A stretch of 64,000 nt of DNA. Origin: Ehretia macrophylla (taxonomy: Eukaryota > Streptophyta > Magnoliopsida > Boraginales > Ehretiaceae). A program made the position numbers and the translations under genes. Shown one piece after another: positions 1 through 9,511 of the stretch (the stretch's first letter is position 1; each line of letters begins with the position of its first letter). A model generated the notes under the pieces. The model worked only from the letters and a program-made list of their open reading frames with translations. It did not search any database and was not told the origin of the DNA. Where the stretch lies: NCBI GenBank assembly GCA_037974665.1, contig CM075767.1, positions 3,629,501 to 3,693,500 of the forward strand, given 5' to 3'.

Positions 1-300
1 CTTGCTAATCGGAATTTCTTGGTCAAAAGAAGATCCAACTTGTGGGGTCTTGGCTGCCCCATGACCATGTGATGTCTGTCTAGCATGCTCATGAATTTGC
101 TGGTCCGCGTTAATATGTCCCCTACTAAGCTTTCCAGTTGTTAAGTTGGGTTTGTTTTACCACTCTTGGTATTAGGTCTCGGCACATGTTGACCAGGTTC
201 GTATCATGTTTGATTGCCTACGGGCTTGTATATTCTCTGTAATCTCTTTTCTTCTTTTATAAAATCCATTCTTACTGACCTAGGAAAAAAAAAAAAGATG
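1..300 (+). other. Unrecognised sequence ending in an A-rich tail
   Basis: No coding region is visible. The stretch ends with a TTTTATAAAATCC-like AT-rich segment and a run of about 12 A at 286-298, which resembles the 3' end of a retroposed sequence. I cannot match it to the LINE 3' ends found elsewhere in the window, which end in ACTGAATTAACA followed by A. A phrase near 190-215 (CACATGTTGACCAGGTTCGTATCA) is loosely like the 3' end of the CRM-like LTRs, but nothing around it matches an LTR. Confidence 0.25.
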
Positions 301-778
301 TTAAAATTCCCTCATCTTTTTTGGAAAGAAAAGCAGAAATAGGTACAAGGAGGCTAGATAATGCTAGAACGAGCTCAAATTTGGTTGCAATGGTAGAATA
401 CACTATTCACTCATCCTCTCATGCTCTCGGTTGAAGAAGGAAAAAATGAGTTTTTTTGGCTTTTTATTTTATATTATATGCTTAAATAATTGTCAACAAA
501 TGGTCAATGCAAGATACAATGTCCAAATGACTAAGTTAGCCTTCTATTTTTTCTAATTCAATTTTAACACTCTAGTAAATGTCTAAAGTGATAAAATACT
601 AGCTTAGACATGATTTTAACTAGGATTTATAACTTTACCCTTATGTGGTCAAAGAAGACGAAAAGTCAACATTTTGCAATTCAAATGGATTTTAAATGCA
701 CATTTAACTTACTAAACCTAAGCAAATTTCACATATTAGGTACTAAATTAAATAAACACATAATTTGTTCATAAGGAG
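301..778. other. AT-rich non-coding stretch
   Basis: I see no gene, repeat or terminal structure. The sequence is AT-rich and changes abruptly to Ty3/gypsy gag sequence at about 779, which is the 5' truncation point of element A. Confidence 0.5.
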
Positions 779-921
779 GAACAGGTTGCATCGAAGAGAA
801 ATTGAAGTTGTGGATGAATTTGAAGAAGAAGGATAAGAGGAACTTGATCGGATGTCAATAGGCAGCAATGGAAGACATAGCCGAGATAGAGAAGCTAGGA
901 ACCGTGTTGATAACAATTTGG

Positions 922-1021
922 GAAGCATCAAGATGAAGATTCCTGCTTTTCAAGGAAGGAGTGATCCCGAAGAAGCATCAAGATGAAGATTCCTGCTTTT
1001 CAAGGAAGGAGTGATCCCGAA
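922..1021 (+). repeat. 50-bp tandem duplication in gag of element A
   Basis: The block starting GAAGCATCAAGATGAAG at 922 is repeated exactly from 972. The period is 50 bp, so it shifts the gag frame. No other gag copy in the window has it, so it arose in this copy. Confidence 0.9.
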
Positions 1022-2538
1022 GCATATCTTGAGTGGGAGAAGAAGATGGAGTTGGTTTTTGATTGTCATAACTATGCTGAACTGAAAAAGGTAAAACTTG
1101 TTGTAATTGAATTTACTGATTATGCTATTGTTTGGTGGGATCAGTTGTGCATCAATAGGAGGCGGAATGGAGATCGTCCTATTGCAACTTGGGATGAGAT
1201 GAAGAGAGTGATGAGGCGACGATTTGTACCAAGTCATTACTATCGAGATTTATACCTCAAGCTGCAAGGTCTTCATCAAAGAGATGGAGATGGCTATGAT
1301 TAAAGCCAATGTGGAGGAAGATCGAGAGGCAACAATGGCCAAATTCTTGAATGGGCTAAATCAAGAGATTGCTAACACTATAAAGTTGCATCATTATGTG
1401 GAATTAGAGGATTGGTGCATAAAGCAATTAAAGTGGAGAAGCAACTCAAGAGGGGTAGTACACGACCAAGACAAGTAGTACAATACTTGAGTGCATCACC
1501 TACACCTTGGAGGACGAGTTACCTAAAGGATGAAGAAAATCCGTCTACTTCCAAGGCCAAGCCCGAGCTCAAACCATCCACTATTGCGATGACCTCTCAA
1601 GGTAATACAACCTCTACTATGACTCGATCTAGTGAGATTCAATGTTTTAAATATCAGGGACAAGGACACATTGGAAGCCAATGCCAAAACAAGCAAGCAT
1701 TGGTAGTCTTGGAGAGTGGTGAGATTGAGTTCGAAGACGAAATACATTTTGATGTCATGCCCATACTCGACATCACAGAAGGAGAAGAGGAGTTTGGGGC
1801 AGATTATGGAGAGATGCTTGGACTAGTGGCACGACAAGCCTTAAGTTTGCATGCTAAAGAGGAAGAAGAAGTAGTACAACGTGAGAACATATTTCATACT
1901 TGCTGCCACGTGAAAGATAAGGTATGTAGTGTTATTATTGATGGTGGTAGTTGTACTAACGTTGCTAGTGCTTCTATGATTGAAAAGCTAGGGCTCAACA
2001 CAATTAAGCATCCACGTCCATACAAGCTGCAATTTGATCGACGTGTGCAGCATGATGGCTTCACCAACAAATACTCATTCATGTTCAATCAACGGACAAT
2101 CACTCTAGTTCCAATGACACCAAAACAAGTTTATGAGGATCAAGTGAGGTTACAAAAATTGAGTGATCAAAATAACTTGAGTGATCAAAAGAATTTGAGT
2201 GAGCAAAAGATAGAGAGTGAAAAGAAAAGTAGGGCCGAATCTGGACAGGAGGTAAGGAGAGAAAAGAGCTCTGCCAATGAGGTAAAAACAGAGGGAAAAC
2301 AAAGATATTTGTATGCAAAAGCAAGTGAGGTTAAAAGAGCTTTGATATCAAAACGGCCAATGATTGTACTTTTGTACAAAGAGGCTCTTTTAAACACTAA
2401 CCAACTTGACTCTGCATTGCCTAGTGTTGTTGTTTCTCTCTTGCAGGATTTTGAGGATGTGTTTCCCAAGGAGATACCACATGGTCTACCACCTAGGCTG
2501 GTCTTTGAGCCTGGTGGATTTGAGGACAAATCCTTCTC

Positions 2539-2551
2539 AAGAGGGGGGGAA
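2539..2551 (+). other. Polypurine tract of element A
   Basis: The purine run AAGAGGGGGGGAA lies directly against the first base of the 3' LTR. This is the position and composition expected of the plus-strand primer of an LTR retrotransposon. Equivalent tracts precede the 3' LTRs of X, Y, C, D and F. Confidence 0.8.
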
Positions 2552-2654
2552 TGATGGGAACCAGCCATCCACATTCATTGCACCATTTGGATGAATTTTC
2601 TAGCAAAGATTCAAGTCAAGATTCTATTTTCAAGATTCAAGAACTTCAAGATTC

Positions 2655-2672
2655 TTCAAGAAGTTTCAAGAA
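2655..2672 (+). promoter_or_regulatory. Four-unit heat-shock-element array in LTR
   Basis: The sequence TTCAAGAAGTTTCAAGAA matches TTCnnGAAnnTTCnnGAA exactly, the contiguous inverted-unit pattern bound by heat-shock factor trimers. It lies about 100 bp into the LTR and 356 bp upstream of the TATA box. Identical arrays occur at 9190-9207, 14445-14462, 20822-20839, 21266-21283, 55599-55616 and 61229-61246; the X 5' LTR copy (12052-12069) has lost its last unit. The surrounding sequence is a TTCAAGA-rich simple repeat, so function is inferred only. Confidence 0.5.
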
Positions 2673-2886
2673 GATTTGAAGATTTGGTCAAGATTTGGTC
2701 AAGATTTGTTTTCTTTGTAATTCTAACTTAGTTTTAGTTTTCAGTTTTAATTTAATTCCCTATGGACGAATTTAGGTGTTCACACTAGGAAAGAGACTTT
2801 CTTGGGCTGCAAGATTAGGTGTTCACACTAGAAAGGAGCTTTTCTTGGGCTGCAAGTTTGCTTCCTTTTTAGTTACTATTCACGTT

Positions 2887-2904
2887 ACTATTCACGTGAA
2901 TAGT
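2887..2904 (+). promoter_or_regulatory. Palindromic G-box in LTR
   Basis: ACTATTCACGTGAATAGT is a perfect 18-bp palindrome centred on CACGTG, the G-box bound by plant bZIP and bHLH factors. Half-sites (TTACTATTCACG) flank it on both sides, around 2875-2887 and 2951-2963. The palindrome is present in most CRM-like LTRs of the window. The X 3' LTR keeps it although a neighbouring half-site is deleted there. Confidence 0.5.
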
Positions 2905-3027
2905 AAATAGGAGTCTTTTCTTGGTCTTCAAGTTTGTTTCCTTTGACCTAGTTACTATTCACGTTTTTCCTACTTGGGCTAGGGTTTAGGAGTCCTTTTC
3001 CAAGCAGGATACTTATTTGTTATTGCC

Positions 3028-3055
3028 TATATAAGGCACCTTTTGTGATAATAAA
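3028..3055 (+). promoter_or_regulatory. LTR TATA box and polyadenylation signal
   Basis: TATATAAGG at 3028-3036 is a good TATA box and AATAAA follows at 3050-3055, so the short R region should begin about 30 bp after the TATA box. The same pair occurs in the other LTRs of this family. Confidence 0.6.
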
Positions 3056-3318
3056 GTTAGACAATTCTGAAATTAAATTTGTGAGATTATTCTCCTTAAG
3101 TTCTCAAGAACTTTTCGAACTTATCAAGATTATTCTTGTGGCGTTCATCTTTGACTTATCAAACGAGATTTCCATCCTCGTTTGTGGCGTCCTCAACTAT
3201 ACCAAGGTTCTAGCTTTGCTAAGCATAGGGTCGCGGTTCCATCCATTCCTAAAAGGTCTTGGGGTCGTTTGCCATATTTGGTGTTGGGTCGCGTCACATG
3301 TTGGCGTGGTTCGTATCA

Positions 3319-5629
3319 CCCTCTTTCCTCCCTCCTCCCCTTGCAGGTGCAGTTTAGCTTGAAATGGAAGTTGTTATTATGTGCTGAAGTTGGTTGACTA
3401 CGTACTGAAAGTTTCTTGCCTAACATGTTCTACTGTATGATCCAAGTTGAAAGACTAGAAGTACTCTCGGGTAGAAAAAGGTAATTATTGTTGAAACCCT
3501 AATTTGTAGAACAGCAGGGTAGTTTCCATATCTTGAGTGGTGATGTACCTATTGTAACACCCTTTTGTACTTGAATTACTATATAAAAGCTAGTTATTGA
3601 ATAATTTTCTATATATTATTCCTCTTAAAGTTATAGAAAGTTATATTCATGAAACCACAACGAAAATAAATGAAGACTTTGACCTAATCTTGAGAAGGGT
3701 CGGGTTGGGGTCGTTACATAATACCTTTCCTGTTTGGTTATTCTACCTTAGTCTTAAGCTCTATAAAACACTTTAGAAAGGTTTTAGACTTTGTCACGAC
3801 CCCAATTTTTCAATCACTAATACAATCTCTGATACCATAATAAAACCGCGAACATTCCTGGGACCGTGATGCCACGGGCTTAAGAAGATCGCTCCGCCTA
3901 AGTCCATAAGGCACAATTACAATAGTCCGAACACTATAATCATAATTCAATTTTGCCAAAGCTATCAAATAGTTTATTCCCAAATGCCAAATTCCAAATT
4001 ACTAAATTCCATTTACCTTAGTCGAGTGACTAAATCTGGTTATGGCTTAGTTGATTCAATTACCAATCCATACTTAGTCAAATCATTTACCATTCCATAT
4101 TTAGTCAAATTTTAAACTTATTAATAGATTCCTCAAAATTTGGGCAACATAACGGCTGCAATATGGACATAACAATTTTTTTTTTCTTTAACCTGCAAAC
4201 AGAAAAGCCACAAACCACAACTCCAAATCCTTTGCTACAGCTCCTCAACTCCAACTTCCAACAACATAATAGAATTCACCCAACACATGCTACAACGACA
4301 TCTAATTCCAAAGTAAAGCGTATATCATTTGAATAATCAAAAACTTATATATAAGTATGACATCTAACTATTACATTAATTTAAATACCACATAATATAC
4401 AAACTTCATTACTAGGGATTCAAGTCACGAACATGTTTTCCCTTAGCACAGAATCATCAAATACTGTACTCCGACTCACTTATACCTGAAAGGGGGAAAA
4501 ACGAGGGTGAGCTTATCCGGTACCAAAGCTCAATGAGGGAGGAATCTGGGAAGGTTTTTGAATACATTTTTCTTTTTTCATAAACCGTTGTGTAAATCCG
4601 TGGATGCAATGCAAGCAAGATCTGAAATCAGGAAACAGTTCAAATATATATATATGCAAGTCATATATCACATACGAAGTAAGAAATAACTTACTCTTTC
4701 CAACATCTTCGAGGGAGTCAATGCCCCCAAGCGAGAAGAGGATTATAAATCACATAACAACTTACTCTTTCCAAGCGAATCTGATTCAAGCAATAGTACT
4801 GAGATGTTCAACATCTCCTTCCTTATCTCCCCCAAGTAGAGTATTCCGGATAATACTCGAATCCTATGATCTGATTCTCCAAGGAAATCAAAGTTCCTGA
4901 GCGAGAGGTGAATACGAACCATGGTAGACATAAGATCACCAACACCCCTAGGATGTCCGGCGTAGTATGCACACTACCATGCCAAGACTAGGTGGTTGTA
5001 ACCCCTTTTTACACCATTTCAAGTTCAAGTTCACATAATCCGAGCATTTATAGCAATCAAATAAGCATCGAGTTCAAAACATTCACATAGTTATACATTT
5101 ATAGCAAACCAGTAATTAACGAGCAACAAGCAATTTAATCCATGTAAATGATCACACAAGTGTCCTAACATATCTAGAGGTCATATAATATCATTGCACA
5201 TTAGCAGAAACTAATAACTTAGCCATTTAATCAAATACACTAAGCATTAGAACCTAACTAATCCATCTAAGCCAATGCCTAAGCCACTACAATGACCTAA
5301 CTTTGGCAAATTAGTTACCTATCTTCCTGAACTCCAAATACTCTGTTTTCATTATAGAATTAAAGCTCTTCGAGCGTTGATAATTCTGGAATCAAGAAAA
5401 GCTCAATTCCAATCTAAATTGAGAGAGTTATAACCAATTTAATGCATCTATATCTTGACTATCCAAATTGAAGGCTATTCTAGGGTTATTTTGAAAATGA
5501 AAAATTCAGATATTTAAAATGATGGAATTTGATGTTTTGTAAAACACAAAAGTTGTTCCTAACTGCCTAATATAGCTACAGTGAAAGTTTCATTCAATTC
5601 AGAGGTCGTTTACTATGTTTAATGCGCAC
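3319..5629. other. Uncharacterised non-coding DNA, possibly an old LTR remnant
   Basis: No convincing gene is visible. A TGTCACGACCCC phrase at 3794 and CTGAAAGGGGGAAAAACGAGG near 4489 resemble pieces of degraded plant Ty3 LTRs, but I cannot define both ends. Short ORFs here lack recognisable motifs. The DNA continues beyond the LINE insertion at 5646-6993. Confidence 0.35.
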
Positions 5630-7009
5630 AAGAAACTTAAGGCAGGCTCCAACTGATCAAATCAATCTTGTCCAGTATGTACTCTCACTGGATTAGTATA
5701 CTTTTTATTCCTAAAGGTGTCATTTTGGATATGGAAATAATGTTCAAAGCTTTTCTTTGGAGGGATAGTGGTCCTAAAATTGCTTGGGATCTTATTTGCA
5801 AACCAATTGATGAAGGTGGACTTGGAATCCGTAGTATTGAGGAAGCCAATAAAACTGCTCTCCTTAAGCTTTTTTTGGAGGTTTTACTCAACACGGGATA
5901 CTCTCTGGGCCTCATGGGTATGGTCAAACCATATCAAAGATAAATGTATTTGGACACTCACTATTCCACAGGATATTTGTTGGACGTGGGAAAAATGCTT
6001 CATATCAGGAACTTGGCAAAACATTCCATTACTCATCTTATTGGTAACGAAAATTTGACACATTTCTGGCATGATAATTGGCACCCTTCAGGTAACTTGT
6101 TACATGAATTTAGTGTTGATGTTACTTTTCCTTCCATCAATGCTCGTGTTTCTGATGTCATTCATGATAATAATTGGATCTGGCCTCATCATCCACCTTC
6201 TCTTGCCGATCTCAACCCCTGCAATCTTATTGATTTGGCTTCCAATATTTCGGATTCTTTTAATTGGGCACACTGTAGAAATGGTATTTTTTCTTTCAAG
6301 GACACTTGGAATGCAATTAGGAAATGTGGGCAAAAAATTCAATGGTTCAAACTTGTTTGGTTTCCTAATTGTATTCCAAAACACAGCTTCATCACTTGGC
6401 TTGCGTTCCAGAACAAACTTGCTACTCGCCAAAGGCTTGTTTCTTGGGGGATTCAAGACAATTCAAACTGCATCTTCTGCTACTTGGTGTGTGAAACAAA
6501 TGAGCATCTTTTCTTCAAATGTTAATTGCACTCTCTATTGATCACTCTATATCTTCATTGCCAAGCATCATGGGAATTGCTACCTCTATTCAACACAAAA
6601 GTGGGGATCTTAAAACCCAGACTTTTTCGAACTTACCTTTGTGCAACCATCTACAACATTTGGTTGGAACGTAACTGTAGAATTTTCAACAATGAAGCTC
6701 TTACTGAAGAACAATTATTGAACACCATTCGATATGAGGTTACTTCAAAGATCTTTCTCGGTCGTCATTTCAACAACTCAACTCTAAACAATAGAACTCT
6801 GAACAGCTGGGAAGTTTAATTTTATTTATTCTCTGTTTTTGTTTTTCATCTCTTTGTGATCCAAGAAATATTCTTGGACATTTTGATTGTTTTTCCTTTT
6901 GTTTCTTTTGTTTTTCCACTTTGGTTTGATGTACTTTTGTTGTACTGTTCTTCTTTTTTAATAAAATCATACTGAATTAACAAAAAAAAAAAAAAGAAAC
7001 TTAAGGCAG
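5630..7009 (+). mobile_element. LINE a: 5'-truncated L1-type LINE with 16-bp TSD
   Basis: The 1.35-kb body (5646-6993) ends in ACTGAATTAAC plus an A-run and is flanked by a perfect 16-bp target-site duplication, AAGAAACTTAAGGCAG, at 5630-5645 and 6994-7009. It begins inside the region just after the reverse transcriptase core, which is typical 5' truncation during target-primed reverse transcription. Its sequence closely matches the 3' part of LINE d (41863-43200), so both belong to one LINE family. Confidence 0.92.
5646..6819 (+). pseudogene. LINE a ORF2 C-terminal fragment
   Basis: This is the C-terminal end of a LINE ORF2, starting with the LQLIKSILSSMYSHW segment and running through the zf-RVT-like region. 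That region shows FSFKDTWNAIRK, NCIPKHSFITWLAFQNKL, and the zinc-binding pattern CIFCYLVCETNEHLFF. The frame is broken near 5880, 6000 and 6525, and it lacks the endonuclease and catalytic RT motifs. It cannot encode a working protein. Confidence 0.8.
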
Positions 7010-8113
7010 TGAGCTGTCAGATTTAACAAAAATCCCGTAACCTACTGTCTCGTGTATTTTTGAGCCTGAAAATGATTTTTCCTCAGATTTTGTTCAACAG
7101 AAGAAATGTTTCTCTACAAGTCTACTACATCCTGAAATTTTTCCAATGTTTTATAAAATCATCCAACCATAAAAATGGGCTAAAAATTTCTGATTACACA
7201 AATTTGTCAAGAAAACTATTCCGAGAATTCTTACATGTTTAGCTTCCAAATCATCAAGAACATCTACTATACATTCTAGCAACCTCTAGCAACCTAAATA
7301 TACATCAAACAAGCTTACATTCATAGCTAGATACAAACAACTTCATCCAAGAAGCTTCAACCAACAAGAATGGCAACTTTGGTTCAAATCTTCAACAAAC
7401 ACGATCCAACAACTTTTCATCCATAGATTTGTTAATATATCACCATACAAGCCTCATAAATCCATAGATATGGTGATATTTATATCTCATAAATATCCAT
7501 TTTGAAAGAACCGTCACCTTTGATTTTTGGTTGAAAATACAAGAATCACCTCGAAAATGGCTTAGAATCACCTTGCTAGCTTGCTAATCACCTTTGTTGT
7601 TGTTGTTGTTCACCAAGTTTGCAAGGGAAAAAAGCTCAAAATTTTTCTCAAGGACTCCTATGTTGGGCTGCCCATTGGAGAAGAAGATGACAAGAAATAT
7701 CTTCTTATTCTTCTCTGGGAAGCTAGGTTAGATTTATTGCCTAATTGCATAATAACCCTTATTGCCTTTTTACTTTGTAGATTGACCCCCATTTTGCCTA
7801 GCTTTAGTCATGGGGCCACTTAGGTAATTAGCCAAACTTAAATCCTAGTTATAATTGTAATCTTGGTCTCCAAGTTTAACTTTTGGTATTTGCAATTTAG
7901 CCCCCAAAGTTTGAAAGTTTTGCTAGCCGTCCCCTCGTGTTTTCTAAAATGTAAAAGTTGCTCCGTTTCTTTTCTAATTCGACCGGGGTGTTCCTTGTAT
8001 GATTTAAGATATGTGATATCCATTTTAAAATGCCAAACTTGGACCCCATGTATTAGTTCTCATAATTGCAATTTTGACCCCGAAAGTTCCAAAGTCTCCA
8101 CTTCTGCCCCTAA
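7010..8113. other. Uncharacterised non-coding DNA
   Basis: I see no gene here, only AT-rich sequence continuous with 3319-5629. Its right end is the left copy of the LINE b target-site duplication. Confidence 0.4.
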
Positions 8114-8206
8114 TTTTAAAGGACTTTTGTTTTTTTTTTTTGATAAAACACAAAGTACAAGTACAACTAAGGAAAACCAAATAAAGACAAAAAAGCAAAT
8201 GAATTA

Positions 8207-8550
8207 CTAGTTAAAGTAATTCAGTAGCCCCCATCGTTCCAAAACATCACGATTGATAGATGTGTTCTTGAATTTTTTGCTCATGAGGATTTTGGAGTTG
8301 ACATCGTTCTGGATAGACTTAAAGATTTGTTCTTCAGTAAAGGCTTCTTCTCTGAAAATACGTCTATTTCTCTCGATCCATATATGATAAACAGCAGCAC
8401 AGAGAAAAGTTCTGAAAATCTGGACTTTGGAATCATAACTCCAAATATCAATAGAGCTAGAAGTATCCAAAATTTTGGGAATAGTGAACAGTGAACAATC
8501 AATGGAAAGTGCCGACAATCCCTGTCTCCAGATTCTTCTAGTGAAGGAAC
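8207..8550 (-). pseudogene. LINE b ORF2, C-terminal end
   Basis: The minus strand encodes the extreme C-terminus of a LINE ORF2, with TFLCAAVYHIWIERNRRIF and the end motif RDVLERWGLLNYFN followed by a stop and an A-rich tail. The frame is cut at 8550 by the solo LTR. The open frame that appears to continue upstream to 8791 is LTR sequence, not LINE. Confidence 0.8.
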
Positions 8551-9506
8551 TGATACGAACCACGCCAACATGTGACGCGACCCAACACCAAATATGGCAA
8601 ACGACCCCAAGACCTTTCAGGAATGGATGGAACCGCGACCCTATGCTTAGCAAAGCTAGAACCTTGGTATAGTTGAGGATGCCACAAACGAGGATGGAGA
8701 TCTCGTTTGATAAGTCAGAGTTGAACGCCACAAGAATAATCTTGATAAGTTCGAAAAAAAGTTCTTGAGAACTTAAGGAGAATAATCTCACAAATTTAAT
8801 ATCAAAGTTGTCTTTTTATTATTTCTTGCAAATCAGCCTTATATAGGCAAAGAACAAATAAGTTTCCTAATTAGAAAAGACTCCTAAACCCTAGCTGAAA
8901 TAGAAAAACGTGAATAGTAACTAGGTCAAAGGAAACAAAACTTGGAGACCAAGAAAAGACTCCTATTAACTATTCACGTGAATAGTGACGTGAATAGTAA
9001 CTAAAAAGGAAGCAAACTTGCAGCCCAACAAAAGCCCTTTTCTAGTGTGAACACCTAATGTTGCAGCCCAAGAAAGTCTCTTTCCTAGTGTGAACACCTA
9101 AATTCATCCATAGGGAATTAAACTAAAACTGAAAACTAAAACTAGGATAGAATTACAAAGAAATCAAATCTTGACTAAATCTTCAAATATTCTTGAAACT
9201 TCTTGAAGAATCTTGAAGTTCTTGAATCTTGAAAATAGAATCTTGACTTGAATCTTTGCTGGAAAATTCGCCCAAAAGGTTCAATGAATGTGGACGCCTA
9301 GTTGGCTTTCTTGTGGATCTACTTGGAGGAGTAACACCAGCCTTTCTTCATCTCTACTAGCCAACGCACTTTCCTCTTGTTGTAGAACTTTCTCAACCAA
9401 ATTATTCAGCTCTTCCTTGAACCTTTTAGCGCGAGCTCTTGTCACTGGACTAACTGGCACTTGCATTGAATCTGGAACATTCCTAGCAGCCTTGATGTCC
9501 TCATCA
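8551..9506 (-). repeat. Solo LTR of the CRM-like family (956 bp, long form)
   Basis: Read on the minus strand it starts TGATGAGGACATCAAGG and ends GTTCGTATCA. It is flanked by LINE b sequence and a 5-bp duplication with one mismatch: GGAAC at 8546-8550 and AGAAC at 9507-9511. There is no internal region, so it is a solo LTR formed by LTR-LTR recombination. Its first ~230 bp encode the same Pol tail seen in Y ([15 protein letters not shown] up to GVHIH, then stop). It carries the perfect heat-shock-element array at 9190-9207. Confidence 0.9.
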
Positions 9507-9511
9507 AGAAC

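Larger units (their letters stand above)
779..2554 (+). pseudogene. gag: Gag-protease pseudogene of element A
   Basis: Gag would package element RNA, and the aspartic protease would process it. Visible in order: the acidic/RD-rich linker (around 850-920), the capsid-type retrotransposon Gag domain with [12 protein letters not shown] and TDYAIVWWD (983-1400), a zinc knuckle at about 1641-1685 whose second cysteine is replaced (CFKYQGQGHIGSQC), and the protease active-site motif IDGGS near 1940. Damage: an early stop near 835, a 50-bp duplication at 922-1021, loss of about 10 codons near 1285, a 1-bp loss near 1412, and an in-frame 138-bp deletion near 2030. The last ORF (1412-2554) ends on the TGA that forms the first three bases of the 3' LTR. 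Confidence 0.8.
779..3318 (+). mobile_element. Element A: 5'-truncated, polymerase-less CRM-like Ty3/gypsy element
   Basis: The element keeps most of gag, the protease region, a polypurine tract and a complete 3' LTR. It has lost its 5' LTR, primer site and gag start. The frame goes directly from the pre-RT motif PHGLPP to the LVFEPG motif that sits in the integrase C-terminal region of element Y, so RT, RNase H and integrase are missing. The same junction recurs in X, C, D and F, so A belongs to an amplified non-autonomous lineage and is not a private deletion. No target-site duplication can be checked because the 5' end is lost. Confidence 0.85.
2552..3318 (+). repeat. 3' LTR of element A (767 bp)
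   Basis: The LTR starts TGATGGGAACC after the polypurine tract and ends GTTCGTATCA; the ends are imperfect inverted repeats. It contains a TTCAAGA-rich block with a heat-shock-element array, an imperfect repeat of GGTGTTCACACTAGG-type sequence, a palindromic G-box, a TATA box and an AATAAA signal. It is the short form of the LTR. The long form in Y and the solo LTR has an extra 5' segment encoding the end of Pol. Confidence 0.88.

Noticed and set aside
3045..3362. ORFs starting MIIKLDNSEIKFVRLFSLSS or MRLFSLSSQELF (also at 8207-8791, 12485-12739, 13775-14002, 21687-21932)
   Set aside because: These are chance open frames across the R/U5 part of the CRM-like LTRs, found wherever the LTR occurs; they are not genes.
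3319..3420. Host exon suggested by the pyrimidine tract and TTGCAG|GTGCAG near 3342
   Set aside because: A plausible splice acceptor alone is weak; no supporting reading frame or donor could be found.
4604..4900. 98-codon ORF in the left non-coding region
   Set aside because: Low complexity, no motif, no conserved neighbour; consistent with chance.
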